Source of the DNA: Zopfochytrium polystomum
Lineage: Eukaryota > Chytridiomycota > Chytridiomycetes > Chytridiales > Chytridiaceae
Length of the DNA stretch: 64,000 bases
Assembly: GCA_025765615.1 (NCBI GenBank)
Contig: JAIVFJ010000107.1
Location: 1-64,000, forward strand
Reading direction: 5' to 3'
This document shows positions 32,324-43,586 of the stretch, one piece after another; position 1 is the first letter of the stretch; every line of letters begins with the position of its first letter. Both the position numbers and the translations under genes were made by a program. The notes under the pieces were generated by a model. The model was not told the DNA's origin. It made no database searches and saw only the letters and a program-made list of their open reading frames with translations.

Positions 32324-33751
32324 TAAAGTCTAGGATTTTATTCGCAAAAACAAGCGTACCTGTCATAAAACCGCAAGGATCGGGACCCCTATTATTGCTC
32401 CCGGTTCTTTAGTTTCCAAGGCGTTATCAAAGTGTATTTGCGGCTAACCCGTCTTTATTATTGGGTCTGCTTTTACTACTTTCGTCTTAACAGTTTCCGT
32501 TGCACCAGGGTTTCCTCAACATATTTTCTTTTTCGGTGACTAACGGAGACTGCCCGACTGCCGAGGGATGGGGTGCCTGACAGGCTGTACCCCAAGCCCG
32601 CCTAATTTATTATTTATTTTTGGCACTTGTACATACATGCATAGGGTTGGGGGGGGACTTAGAGCATTTGTGGTGGATGCTCCAAGTCAGGGGGGTTGAC
32701 TTGTCAATTTTCTCTCTCTCTGTTTTTGGGCCATTTCTCTTTTTCCTTTTTTCTTCAATCTGATTTCTGTCCATTGGCACCAATACAGAGTCCCTTCAAA
32801 TCCATCTGGCTCACAAAGGTGAGGGTAGTGAGAGATGGTACACACCCGGGTGTGTACATGGTCCCTTCGTGGGGCTCCTCTTAAGGGGCCGTGGGTGGGG
32901 GATGCAGCTGGCCCCATCAGCGACTGTGTGACATTGCCGGCTCTGTGTTGGAGTGAGGATCCCTGGCGCTTGCCCGCCGCGATGACGGTGGTGGTGGTGG
33001 TGACGACGACGGCGTCGTTGTCCCCAACCTTCCCGTCCCCGCGAGGGTGTTGGTGGCTGCGCCCGGTGCAGCCCCCGACACCTGAGAGTTCGATCTACAA
33101 GCGCCTGCCTCGGTCCTATTGTTGTGAGGGTGAGATGTGTGAGTACGAGTGCGATGCGATAAAGCCCGTTGGTCGAGTGATCGTGCCGACGCAGCCCGGC
33201 GGGGTGCGTGTACGATCGCAGGTGTTTCCGCGTGCGAGTTCCCTGCTGGCGACCTTCCGACCCCTACATAGTCGACTCCCTTCTCCCTCTCCCCCCCGTC
33301 GCTGGCGACGACGAGGGCTCCCGCAGCACCGTCCGCGACGAGGGGCGCTAGGTCGCGCCCTGTCCGTCCCGTCGCTATTAACCGCTCCTGTTGTATTTGA
33401 GATTAGGTTCCTGCGATAAAAACCCCCGTTTCCCTCTTCTCTCTCTTTATTCTGCGGTTGTGATGCGCCCTCGGGAGTGCCCTTCCGTTTCCCCTCGCAT
33501 CGGCCCGCGGCCACGCGAGTAATCGGTGCTCCAGCACCGATCCTTCAGAGGATTGTCCCTCTGAATGCTCATTCTTTGTGTTTGAGACCCCTGTTAGACA
33601 GATCAGTAGGGATACTTCGTGGACTAGGCAAGTAGTAGGGTTGAAACACCCCCTAGACAACAGCCCAATAAAGTTAGTTTTAGCCTATTATTTGCTTTCC
33701 CTCACTCTAGGGCCCAGATCCCAGGGTCAAAGGAGTGAGTATAGTCTCACA
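32297..33751 (+). mobile_element. 1455-bp solo LTR inserted in copia RNase H, TCGG target duplication
   Basis: Starts TGTGAGACTA and ends TAGTCTCACA, a perfect 10-bp inverted terminal repeat with TG...CA. TCGG flanks both sides (32293-32296, 33752-33755). Deleting it plus one TCGG restores the host frame exactly (...SELGR|ELEAINN). No internal direct repeat or coding domain is visible. A GATAAAAA box near 33414 and AATAAA at about 33668 lie in the order expected for U3-R-U5 on the plus strand, so a solo LTR is the best reading; a non-autonomous unit is the alternative. The parent family is unknown. Confidence 0.8.
32838..32857. promoter_or_regulatory. 20-bp perfect palindrome in the solo LTR
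   Basis: GTACACACCC followed immediately by its reverse complement. It lies about 570 bp upstream of the TATA-like box, in the presumed U3 enhancer region, and could be a dimeric transcription-factor site. Confidence 0.7.
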
Positions 33752-33755
33752 TCGG

Positions 33756-34235
33756 GAACTTGAGGCCATCAACAACCTCCACCTATCAATCCAGCATCCC
33801 CTCAAGCTACCAATCATTGCCTACGAGGACAACACACCATCGATCCACATGACAGTTAACGACCTTCACACCGATCGCTCCAAGCACATCCGCCTTCGGT
33901 ACCACCACATTCAGTACCACCACATTCAGTCACTTGTTGAGGAGGGACTTGTGCAAGTTGAGTATGTCTACTCGATGGACCAGCTTGCAGACCTCCTCAC
34001 CAAGCCACATGGACGTGACATGGTCTATGAGGGGCGGACTCTACTTGGACTGGTTGACTCAACTGAGAAACCAAGACGATACATGCAACGTCACAAGAAA
34101 CTCCTAGAGACAAGATCAAAACGACGTGAGGAACATATTCGACGAAAAAGTATAAAGAAGAAGGAACAGAAGAACTTGGACCATGCTGTGGCGTGGAAGG
34201 CGCGGCTGGCGCGCCAAGGGAAATCAGCAGGTTAG
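33756..34235 (+). CDS. copia RNase H distal part and pol C-terminus
   Basis: ELEAINNLHLSIQHPLKLPI, YEDNTPSIHMTVN (third catalytic Asp region), DRSKHIRLRYHHI with a duplicated QYHHI, and MDQLADLLTKPHGRD, the typical end of copia Pol. A basic tail (RRYMQRHKKL, RREEHIRRKSIKKKEQK) follows to the stop at 34235. It is joined to the upstream RT/RNase H when the solo LTR is removed. Confidence 0.85.
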   Translation, partial: ELEAINNLHLSIQHPLKLPIIAYEDNTPSIHMTVNDLHTDRSKHIRLRYHHIQYHHIQSLVEEGLVQVEYVYSMDQLADLLTKPHGRDMVYEGRTLLGLVDSTEKPRRYMQRHKKLLETRSKRREEHIRRKSIKKKEQKNLDHAVAWKARLARQGKSAG

Positions 34236-34498
34236 GCCCAACAGGGAGGGGAAGGGCACTGGACAAACTTTTCTTTACCTTTTGCCTTATTCGGCCCTTC
34301 ATGTATTTTCTATTCCTACCCTTTTGAAGTTCACTCCTCAGCAGTATTTTCCCAGATATTTTCACTTCCTTTCCCTGCCACGGTTTTCCCAGATCAGCCA
34401 ATTGATTTGGGTTTTTCATCCGAGCAGGGGCTTCAAGCACTCTTCCCCAGTTTCTTACCTCTGGAGGGTTTTGTTTGAAGTCTAGGAAGGGCGCGTGT

Positions 34499-34509
34499 GC
34501 AAGGGGGAG
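34499..34509 (+). promoter_or_regulatory. Polypurine tract
   Basis: GCAAGGGGGAG immediately before the 3' LTR; the expected plus-strand priming site. Confidence 0.8.
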
Positions 34510-34657
34510 TGTTGGAATATGCCCCTGCGAAAGAAAAAAGAAAAAGAGAAGTTGATCACAGACTTGACTTGTCACACCGTCTCGCCCTCCCGCTGCTCCT
34601 GCGATCGCGCAACCACGACCACCACCTTGCTCGTCTCATCGACATCGAATTTCAACA
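34510..34657 (+). repeat. 3' LTR of copia element 2 (148 bp)
   Basis: 147 of 148 bases match the 5' LTR; followed by the target duplication AGACG. Confidence 0.92.
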
Positions 34658-34754
34658 AGACGCAATTTTTTTTTTCTCAATCTCCAATTCTTTATTTCCT
34701 TTCATTTTGGTTTTCGATACAAAAAAAGAAACCCGATAAAATGGGGCCGGTGAG

Positions 34755-34894
34755 TGTTGAGATTTGGCCTTCGGAGCAGTGTGATCTCGTGGCGGGAGAG
34801 CGAGATGAGGGGAGCAGACGAGAGGGCGTGACAAGTCAAAATTTTTTTCTTCGGTTGATTAATCCATTTTCTCTCGCGAGGGCATATTCCAACA
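34755..34894 (-). repeat. Solo LTR (minus) abutting the NmrA-like gene
   Basis: 140 bp; minus strand TGTTGGAATATGCCCTCGCG...CTCAACA. It is related to the other short LTRs here. Flanking 5-mers (GTGAG, GCGAC) do not match, so no target duplication is evident. Confidence 0.75.
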
Positions 34895-34897
34895 GCG

Positions 34898-35317
34898 ACC
34901 AAACGTGGCAATTTGCAACTTAAATTTACCATGTACTTGTACTCTTCCACGCCGGGCGGCCGCTCGCCGGCGCTGGCGAGGCCCTTTTGGCGGCACCAAT
35001 CGCGGAAGCTGGTGGGGTCCGGCACGATAGTTTTGAGGTCTGCGTAGTCCGGCTTGGGAGGGATGGGGACTCAAAAGTAAGCCAGAAGAACGGGTCGCCT
35101 CACCCCACCGTCGGCTCCCAATAAAAAAAAAAAGCGGGGGCTGAAGGGGACTCACGTTTGCGATACCGCGCACAAACAGGTCGATCATCTGCTGGATGTG
35201 TGGAATCCAGCGCACCAGCCAGAGCGGCATGACGGGGCCGTAGGTCCAGGGCTCGCCGGTGACTTCGGAGAGGATCTGAAAATTTATTACGAGGAGTCGG
35301 AAAGTGCAGAGTCAGAA

Positions 35318-35348
<31 letters not shown>

Positions 35349-36373
35349 GCGCGCGCAGTGCACCATCCTCGAACGAACGAACCCGCGCCATATCCTCGCC
35401 CGAGAGGGTCTCCGTGGCAATCTCAATCTCGCGCCTTTCCGGTGCGGCAAACAGCTCCGGTTGGGTAAGGGCGGCGGCGGCGAAGCGGCCAATATCGCGT
35501 GCGGCGATCCAGGGGACGGGGAGGGTCGGCGGGTAGGCGAGGCGCAGCTGGCCGCGGGTGGCAGGGCCAAACATTTCGAGGTTTTCCATGAAACTGATGT
35601 GGCAAAGAGTGTGAATAGGTAAAGGCGTTTGTTTCAGGAGGCCACCCCCCTCACCCGTCGGGTCTGAGGATGATGTAACCCTCGGGCCAGGGCTTGGACT
35701 TGACGGCGTTTTCGATTGCGTATTTTGGGGCGCCAATGAACGTGTTTCTAATTTTTTTGATCCCACTTATTGGGTGTGGCACAGCAAGGTTACCTTTACA
35801 GAGAGCTCACCTCCCAAACTCCGTCTCCGTGCCGACGCCCGACGTGAAGACGAAGCGGCGGACGCCGGCCTCGAATGCTGTGTGTTGTGTGTGTTGTTTT
35901 ATCAGCCAAGTTGGAGCCACTGAAATATTCGGAGCACACCTGCATTGACAACCGCGATCCCCTGGGAGAACGACAAAAAAAGGGACACAATCAGCAAATT
36001 CGCGCCACTCCATCGCCTTTCACCCTACAACAACCCTACCTCGTCCGCCTCAGCGCTCGCCCACAGCCTAGGGACGGTGACGAGGAACACAGCCCAGGCG
36101 CCGTCGACGACGGCGCGGACGGCCGCGGGCGGGTCGCCGAGCGCGCCCTTTACGACCGTCGACGCCGGGTCGCTGGCGGAGGGCGGCGGCGGAGGCGGAG
36201 GCCGGGTCGCGGGTGACGGCGCGGACGGCAAAGTCTGTGGTGGCGTTGGGGGCGGGGGGGAGCTGGAAGAGGAGGGCGTCGATGGTGGCGCCGCCTTGGT
36301 GTCCGGTCGCGCCGTAGACGACGATCTGTGTGGTTGCGATTGTGTTTGGGCGGTTTGTAAGTGCGTGTGAGTG

Positions 36374-36433
<60 letters not shown>

Positions 36434-36499
36434 GTCGCTCACCGTTCGCTTCCCCGGCGTCGTCCCTGCCGTCGTCCCTGCCGTCATCATTGTCGTCAT
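34898..36499 (-). CDS. NmrA-like NAD(P)-binding protein, 3' end lost at an LTR
   Basis: Exons (minus): 36499-36443, 36325-36040, 35961-35940, 35877-35811, 35747-35655, 35593-35383, 35275-35156, 35052-about 34930. The first intron holds a (CA)n tract. The dinucleotide-binding motif VVYGATGHQGGA is near residue 20. Later come VVDGAWAVFLVTVP, FEAGVRRFVFTSGV, FMENLEMFG, WIAARDIGRFAAAAL and FRDWCRQKGL, the usual order in NmrA/HSCARG-type Rossmann sensors. Exon 2 needs a one-base frame correction in a GCC-rich tract near 36180-36200 (mutation or assembly error). After KYM the frame either splices at GTAAAT into a lost exon or reads through the LTR to a stop at 34702. In this family the protein is usually an NADP-sensing regulator rather than an enzyme. 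Confidence 0.78.
36375..36428. repeat. (GT)n microsatellite in NmrA-like intron 1
   Basis: Uninterrupted dinucleotide run of about 50 bp between the exon 1 donor (GTGAGC on the minus strand) and the exon 2 acceptor. Confidence 0.9.
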
Positions 36500-37166
36500 T
36501 GTCGTCGTCGTCGTCGTCGTCGTGATTGCGTGCTGCTGGGTAGTCTATTTCCCCGCTCGATCCTCCTTCTTCTCCTTCTCCTCCTCCTCCTTCTTCTTCT
36601 TCTTCTACTTCTTCATCTTCCCTCCTTGTGCCCCCCCACAGCGGCGCACCAGGTCAACACGCACATCCGTGGGCCACATCCGCGGGTTGTCTGTGTGCGT
36701 CGGTGTGCGTGTGCGCCTGTGTGTGTGTCTAACAAAAAAAAAAAAAAAAACACAAACAAACAAAAAACAAAACCCCCTGCGGAAAAAATATCCAACAAGC
36801 GACCAGAATAACGCAGCCTTCAACACCACCGCTTCCCCTCTCTCTCTCCTCTGCATCGTCACATTCAATTGATCGGCTTATGCCTTTCAGCATGCTTTTA
36901 ATTCTTTTTTTTTTTTTTCAGGTTGGCTTCGGGGGAAGGGGGCAAAGGAACTTGCGTACGGGGGCGAGCGATTACTTTCCTGTGCACTATTTTTTTCTTT
37001 TTTTGTTTTTTTTGCGGAGATCGCACTTGCCAGTTTCCGAGTCATTCAGATGGGGTGGGTGGGTGAAGCATCTGACCGTTTGGCACAACAGGTCGGCTGC
37101 TTCTATATTTTTTAATACGAGAAAGCAAAGAAGAAGAACGAGACGAACTTTTTCCCTGACTGCTCT

Positions 37167-37252
<86 letters not shown>

Positions 37253-37480
37253 TCCTCTCCCTCGCAACACACACATGTGCCTTTTTTTGCAAGAACGCGC
37301 GTGTGCGTGTTTGAAAGGATGGATAGACTAGCATTGGCCAAAAAAGAGACCGAGACAGAGACAGGGCAGCACGTAGTAACAGTTGGACCCAACAGCTGCT
37401 TTATTTGGTTTGGTTTGCTTTTTTTTCGCACGAGGAGTCTCGCCTTTCGCGCTTGAGTCCCTTTCTGGTTTTTTTCTCGG

Positions 37481-37514
<34 letters not shown>

Positions 37515-37597
37515 GGGGCGAAAATTTTGAGGTGATGTCACGGACATCCAGCTCTCTCCCCCATCTCCTACTTCGCACACACACACACACTCACACA

Positions 37598-37631
<34 letters not shown>

Positions 37632-38180
37632 AGTGTGTGTGGTCACAGAGTCTCGCGCTGGCCTTCCACCATACAAGCACACACGCACAATCACAATCAC
37701 ACACACACACACACATACACACAGTCCTTCCTTCCATATCGAGCAGGCAATGTGCCGCGCCACACTCTGCTGCTGATGCGCGCCCGCGGAGCTGGCCCTT
37801 TGCAGCCGGCCGCCTTCGGACGTTTTCTTTCTGTTTTTTTTTCCCCCCAAATTTTTTGTTCATTCCCGCGTGACTTGGGCGGGTCTGAGGAAAACCGTTT
37901 TCGCTTTTTTCGTTATCACAGGGGGACAAAAATGTGGCATGCGCAGCAGTCGGGAGAGAAAGAGAGAGAGAGAGACAGAGCGAGAGAGAGAGAGAGAGGG
38001 AGAGAGGAGAGAGAGAGAAAGATAGGAACAGATAAATACGCAGGGCCAGCCTGCCGTACAGTCAGCAGCCCAACAAGCAGCGCACCAAAGCAGAATAAAT
38101 AACAAAAAAGGAAACAAACACACAAAAGGAAAAGAAAAAGACCTCTATCTCTCTCTCGCTCTCTTCCTCTCTCTCTCCCC
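36500..38180. other. Divergent promoter region rich in microsatellites
   Basis: Lies between the NmrA-like (minus) and endoglycoceramidase (plus) starts. Contains (GAC/GTC)n and (TTC)n near 36485-36610, (CT)n at about 37149-37247, a T tract at 37484-37510, (CA)n at about 37577-37631 and 37696-37720, and (GA)n at about 37955-38022. The many frames here are repeat artefacts; no gene is supported. Confidence 0.6.
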
Positions 38181-40713
38181 ATGCGCGGCCTCTCCAACCT
38201 CCTCGCCGTCACCCTCACCCTCGGCTGCTCGGCCCTCCTGCCCGCCGCCGTGACCGCCGCCCCGACGCCCGGCGGCAGCAGCAGCGCCCCGGCCCCGCCG
38301 TCCCCGCCGCCGCCCCCCCCGGCGCCGGCGACGCTGCCGGCATCGGCGACGGCGCTGCCCAAGATCACGGGCTTTGACGGCGCGCACTTTATCGACGAGC
38401 GCGGGCGTGCGCGGGTGCTGCGGTGTGTGAATTTTTTTTCTTTTTTTTTTTTTTCTTTTCTTTTTCTTTTTTGTTTGTTTTTTGTCTGGGTTTTCTGGCT
38501 TACCCAAACAACAACCCAACAACCCCTGCTGGCTCACTCCCACTCGCTCCCTCGCACGCTCTCGCTCTCGCACTCCAATCAATCAATCATTCAATCAAAT
38601 TCATGAATTAGCGGCACCAACGTGGTCGTCAAGGGCTTCCCGTGGCATCCGGACACGAGCCCGGGCGCCGACCCGTCCATCTCGTTCAACAAGGACGACG
38701 TTAACCTGCTGGCCAAGCTGGGCACCACGGCTATTCGACTGGGTGAGTTGAGAGTGGGTTTTTGGGAGTTTGGAGTGCGATGAGTTTGGGGTGGTTTTGT
38801 GCGGTGGGAGAGTGTGTGAGTGAGAGAGAGAGAGAGTGTGTGTGTGTGCGAGCGTGTGTGCGCGAGCGGAGGCTGTGTATGCCGGTTGTGTACGTGTGTT
38901 TGTGCCGCTCGCCTTGGTTCTCACACATCTTTTTGTTTCCTTTTTCGGACACGTCTCGGAAAAAAAAAAAAAAAACAAAAAAAAAAAACACAACATTTGT
39001 ATAACAAGGCGTCATGTGGCCCGGCCTCGAGCCCGTGCGCGGCCAGTACAACACGACCTACCTGGACGTGATGCGCGGCATCGTCGAAATGTGCGCCGAC
39101 GCGGGCATCTACGTGCTGCTCGACTTCCACCAGTTAAGCGCTGTCTCTCTCTTTCTTTTACTTTCTTTTACCCATCCATCAATCCCCCAACCCCCCAATC
39201 CCCAACCCTAACACACAACACACCACCCCCCAGAGACGTGCTCTCGGAAAAGTTTTGCGGCGAGGGCGTCCCGCTGTGGGCCGCCCAGCCGGACGGCTCC
39301 GTCTTTGACGCCCTGGCCTTCCCCGTGCCCGTGCAGCTGGCCAAGTACGACCTTGACTCGAACGGCGTGCCCACAGGCAGCCAGTGCGGTCAGCACAACT
39401 GGGCGGACTACCAGTTTGCCTACGCCACTGGGAGCGCGTGTAAGTTGTCGTCGAATGTGTGGCGTGTTTGGTTGTGTGGCGTGTGTGTGTGTGTGTTTGT
39501 ATGTTTGTGTGTTTGTGTGTGTGAGCGAGCCCGCGCGTGCGCGCACGTGCGAGTTCTTGTGGGCATGTGCGTGCGTGTGCGTGCGTATGCGTGTGCGCGA
39601 GTTAGAAGGCGTCCGTGTATGCGTGGTGCTTTCGAGTCTAGCAAAGAGAGCCGTATTGCTCGATTCGACTGAAACCCCCTCTTCTGTTTCCGCTCAAAAA
39701 GACGAAAACCTCTACAAGAACCACGACGGGCTCCTCGACGCCTTCATCGGCTACTGGAAAGCCGTGGCGACCACGTTCAAGGGGTACACCAACATCCTCG
39801 GGTACGAGATCATGAACGAGCCGTGGGCGGGCAACGTGGTGACGAACCCACTCCTCCTCGTGCCCGGGACCGCCGACCTCGTCAACCTGCAGCCCTTCCA
39901 CGACGCGGTGGCGGCCGCGATCCGTCCGATCGACCCGACGACGCTGATCATGTACGAGTCCGTGACGTGGGACAACTTTTACGTCGGGTTCTCGCACCCG
40001 CCCAACAGCGACCCCAAGACGGTGCTGTCGTTCCACTACTACAACCCGGGGCCAAACATCATTTCGCTGACCGACACCATCAACGACCGCATCAACGACG
40101 CCCGCCGCCTCGGGTCCGGCGTCATCATGAGCGAGTTCGACATGGGATGGGGGGACGGCGCGAACGTCGGCAAGATCAGGGACACTGCCGCCGCGACAGA
40201 GAACTACTTTTTGTCGTACATGGGGTGGACGTACGTCGAGTACCTCAACGTGAGCTCTCTTTGCCTTTTTTCTTCTTTCCCCCCCTGACCGTCCCTCCGT
40301 TACTGCCCCAACGCCAGCCCTGGAACCCGATGGCCGGTCTCCGCAACCTCAACGGCACCGTCCGCGTGCCCATGGCGCAAGTCTGGTCGCGCCCGTACGC
40401 GACCGCGATCCCTGGAGCGCCGCAGTCCATGTCGTACAACGACACGGCCGCGGTGTTCAAGCTGTCCTTCACCGCCGACGGGTCGCAGGAGGTGTGCGAG
40501 ATCCGGTTCTGCGCGAGCTGCCAGTACGGCGCGAGCGGCGCGTACAGCGTCACGGCGACTGCGACCGGGACCGGCGGCGGTGCGGCGGCGGCCACCGCGT
40601 TGCATGTGCAGAAGGCGTCGGTCGGGGCCGCCGGGGATTTGGGCGCGGTGTACGTGTACACGGACGCGGTGCAGAAGGGCGCCCGGGTCGATGTGACGAT
40701 CGCGCCGGCGTGA
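38181..40713 (+). CDS. Secreted endoglycoceramidase (GH5), 548 aa
   Basis: Six exons: 38181-38422, 38612-38742, 39009-39132, 39234-39439, 39702-40249, 40318-40713; phases agree (1647 nt). The N-terminal signal peptide MRGLSNLLAVTLTLGCSALL is followed by a Pro/Ala-rich stretch. Family blocks in order: GTNVVVKGFPWHP, AIRLGVMWPGLEPVRGQYN, YVLLDFHQDVLSEKFCGEGV, acid/base ILGYEIMNEPWAG (Glu at about 274), YESVTWDN, FHYYNPGP, and nucleophile MSEFDMGWG (Glu at about 379). A beta-rich C-terminal domain follows. The enzyme (EC 3.2.1.123) releases intact oligosaccharide from glycosphingolipids. Introns are long and repeat-filled. Confident for family; substrate preference (glucosyl- versus galactosylceramide) is not decidable by eye. 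Confidence 0.9.
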
Positions 40714-43110
40714 AAAAAGGCAGTTCGGTCATTTCTTCCGTCCGTGCCTTCACCGCTGCGCACGGTTTTCTTCCTTGTCGCTGTTCTCTTTCTTTTTTTC
40801 TTTGCCTCTGCCCTCCCGCGCTTTAGATCCGCCAGCGTCCCCCACCTCGACCCCTTCGCCTCTAATTCCTCCCACCAGTGTTTTCGATCCCTCTAATTTT
40901 TTTTTTGTCTTCGTCTTCTTGTTCCAGTAACGTCTTCGTTCTTGTTTCTCCACCTCTACCATGCCCTCGACGAAAATTTCACCGAGTCCTCAAATCTCTT
41001 TGTAAAGAAAGGAAAAAAAAAAGAATGCCTCATGTTGTATTGAACCTAGCCTTCTTTCCAGCGCTCTCTCCACCATCGAAGAAAAATTTCTTCTGTGATT
41101 TCGCTGTTTTTTTCCTTTTTTTTCCCCCCCCTTTTCCTATGGAAACCAAAAAACAATGCACGGAATAAAGAACCTCTAAGGAAAACGATTCACCTGTAAC
41201 CCCCCTCAACCCTCAACCCGCAAACTGTGGATGAACAGAGATTTGTTTACAAAGATGCTGTCCTGAAAGCTCAGCGGCTGCGATAGCCGTTCGGCACGCG
41301 ACGACGCCCTTGCCAAAAAACCTACCGGTGCGGTGAACAGATATTTGTTAAAGTATGAATACAAACTCCAACCAATCCACGAATTTATCCCCGCGCGCTT
41401 GGCATAATCTCCTCCACCGCTGCTTGAGCAGCTTGCGCGACCCCCCCGGCCCCCCGCCCCCCTGCCAGCGAGGTTGCGGACGGTCCTAGTGACTGGATCG
41501 TATTCGCCCGCCTCCACCCCCAAACCGGTGTACACTCACTCGTCCGACCCGACCAGATGTAACTAATCACATTCCTAATTTTGAATTTTGAAATTCGAGA
41601 ACCGAAATTAAGTAGTATCCAGTCTTCATTTTTGAACAAAGCATTTTCTTTAGCAGGAGCACTATCATACTGGGTGGTGAGTTTGTGCTCAAACTTTAAA
41701 AAAAAATTAAAAAACAGCAAAATACGTCTGCATCGTCTCCACGCAATGAATTGGATATAAAAACTTGGAGTCATCCTTCAATGATTTCAATAAACTGGGA
41801 ACTGTTTAGTCGGCCCTTCCAGAAAATGCAAAGCTTCCCACTCTGGCGTCCTTAAAAGCAGACCCAAATGGAGAAGGATTTGCGTCTGCTCTTGTATGTA
41901 ACTTGCAGGCATTCTTTTTTAAGCTCCTCCCCTTGCTTAACGCCACACTCGGCCGCGGTCCCTGTTTGCCTGTCTCGAACGTAGTGACACGTCGAACTAG
42001 TGTTGTTCACGATTGTCGGCTTTTTGCTGCAAATCTGCCGTGTGGCTGGTGCTCGTTCGCGCTTCTGAATGGAGACTTTTCTCGGTATGTCGAAATTTTG
42101 AGCGACGATCCGGTACATCTCCTGTCGAGTTTGTCAAAACGCGGTACCAGCATGTCTCAGTGGTGGAGGTGGTTGGTTGGTTGGTTGGTTGGTTGGTGGG
42201 GCAATGGGTTTAACCGGTCGTATCCCTCAACTTTCTCCGTGCAACTCTCTGCCCACTCCCTCAATCAATGAAGTAACGGGTCCTTTTTTTGTTCTTTCTT
42301 TTTTTTGTTTCCTCGTTCTTCTCGATTGTCTCTCCCATTTCCTTCCTTTCTTGCTTTTCTTATTTTTCTTGTTTCGACTCGCGATCAGACAACTGCCCTC
42401 GCGCGATATTTTCAACGAAAGCCGACTGAAAAAAAAATAAAATGAAAAAAAAAAAATTAAAGGGAATGCGGTTATCTTTTTTCGCGCTTTCTTTTTTTTT
42501 GTGTTTTGTTTTTTGGTTTTCGGATTGTTTCTTCTTCCCGATTCGATCGTGCCAAACGAACGATAAGGCAACAAACACGTTTGCGTCCGGCCCTCGCGTC
42601 GATTGCTTTTTCATGCGTGCGAGAAGAACCTGTGGTGGTGGCGCCCCCCCCCCGGAAGCATGCTGCATAAGTAGTTTGTCTCTGTCCCTGTTGCTCCTCT
42701 GTCTATCTCTCTCCCTCTCTCTATCTCGCTGTCTCTCTCTCTGTCTCTCGCTCTCTCTCTCTCTCTCGCTCTCGCTCTCTATCACTCTCTCTCTCTACCA
42801 CTCTCTCTCTCGAATCCCTCGTGGACCGCACCTCCGTTCTCGCTCGGTTGCACTTTATGTTTATTATTTCCTTTTTTTTTTGCCACTTTCTTTTCTGCAG
42901 TCAGGGATTCTGGCCACGGGAGCAGGTAGTCACGCGCCAACTCTCAGCTGACAGACAGACAGACAGACAGTCAGACAGACAGACAGACAGACGAACAGAC
43001 ACATGGTCTGCGGAACGCGTGATCAAACCACCAAACGAATCCAAAGAGAATAAGAACGACTCATCCCGCAGCCACCGACAGACGGAAAGAGAGCGACAGA
43101 GAAGAGAGAG

Positions 43111-43171
<61 letters not shown>

Positions 43172-43586
43172 AGCAAACCACAAGCAAATCATTATCATCA
43201 TCATCATCATCATCATCATCTCTCTTCCTCCCTCCCCGTTCTTCTTCCGCAGCAAGCCTGTCCCAATTCGCCGACAACCGCCCCGTCCCCCCGCGTCGCG
43301 TCTGTTCGCAACTCTCTCTACCCCCTCTTCTTACTCCTTTCCTCCTTACCTCCTTTGCCACCGACCGAAGGGGTTGGTTTAACTGCGAGCTTCCCCCCCC
43401 CACTACCCCCCCCCCCCACCAACTCATTCCATCCGTCCATCTGTCCCAGCTTCCTCCTCCTTCCTTCTTTCCCTCTTCCCCTCTTCCCCTTCACTCGACC
43501 CCCCCGCTTGCTGGGCATTCCTCATCCTACGCCACTGAACCTTCCACTCAGACACACACCCCACCCCCCCCTAAATCCAATGGAAG
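40714..43586. other. Intergenic region with several microsatellites, no supported gene
   Basis: Holds the endoglycoceramidase 3' flank (AATAAA near 41164) and then AT-richer unique sequence. Repeats: (GGTT)n at about 42171-42197, CT-rich tracts 42690-42812, (CAGA)n at 42949-42990, (GA)n at about 43085-43166, (CAT)n at about 43189-43220. An unseen first exon of the downstream zinc protein could lie here. Confidence 0.5.

Larger units (their letters stand above)
26729..34657 (+). mobile_element. Ty1/copia retrotransposon, full-length, recent, 5-bp target duplication
   Basis: Two 148-bp LTRs (26729-26876 and 34510-34657) differ at one position. AGACG flanks the element at 26724-26728 and 34658-34662. 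A polypurine tract GCAAGGGGGAG (34499-34509) precedes the 3' LTR. Order: LTR, leader with tRNA-like segment, gag, -1 frameshift signal, protease, integrase, AT-hook linker, reverse transcriptase, RNase H, LTR. A 1455-bp solo LTR sits inside RNase H; without it the element is about 6.47 kb. LTR ends carry a 15-bp inverted repeat (TGTTGGAATATGCCC). It is inserted directly beside an older LTR, upstream of tRNA-Gly. Two or three frame changes between integrase and RT mean this copy may be defective, or the assembly has indels. Confidence 0.92.

Noticed and set aside
26597..34899. The two minus-strand LTRs (26602-26723, 34755-34894) as a pair bounding one older element
   Set aside because: Outer flanks (AGACC, GCGAC) do not match, the copies are strongly diverged, and only ~100 bp would remain between them without the nested insertion; two independent solo LTRs fit better.
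37149..37590. Ser/Leu- and Arg/Glu-repeat proteins over CT/GA tracts
   Set aside because: Translation of dinucleotide repeats in all frames; no coding evidence.
42940..43220. Dense repeats that might suggest a CRISPR or satellite array
   Set aside because: These are simple (CAGA)n, (GA)n and (CAT)n microsatellites without spacers, in a eukaryotic genome.
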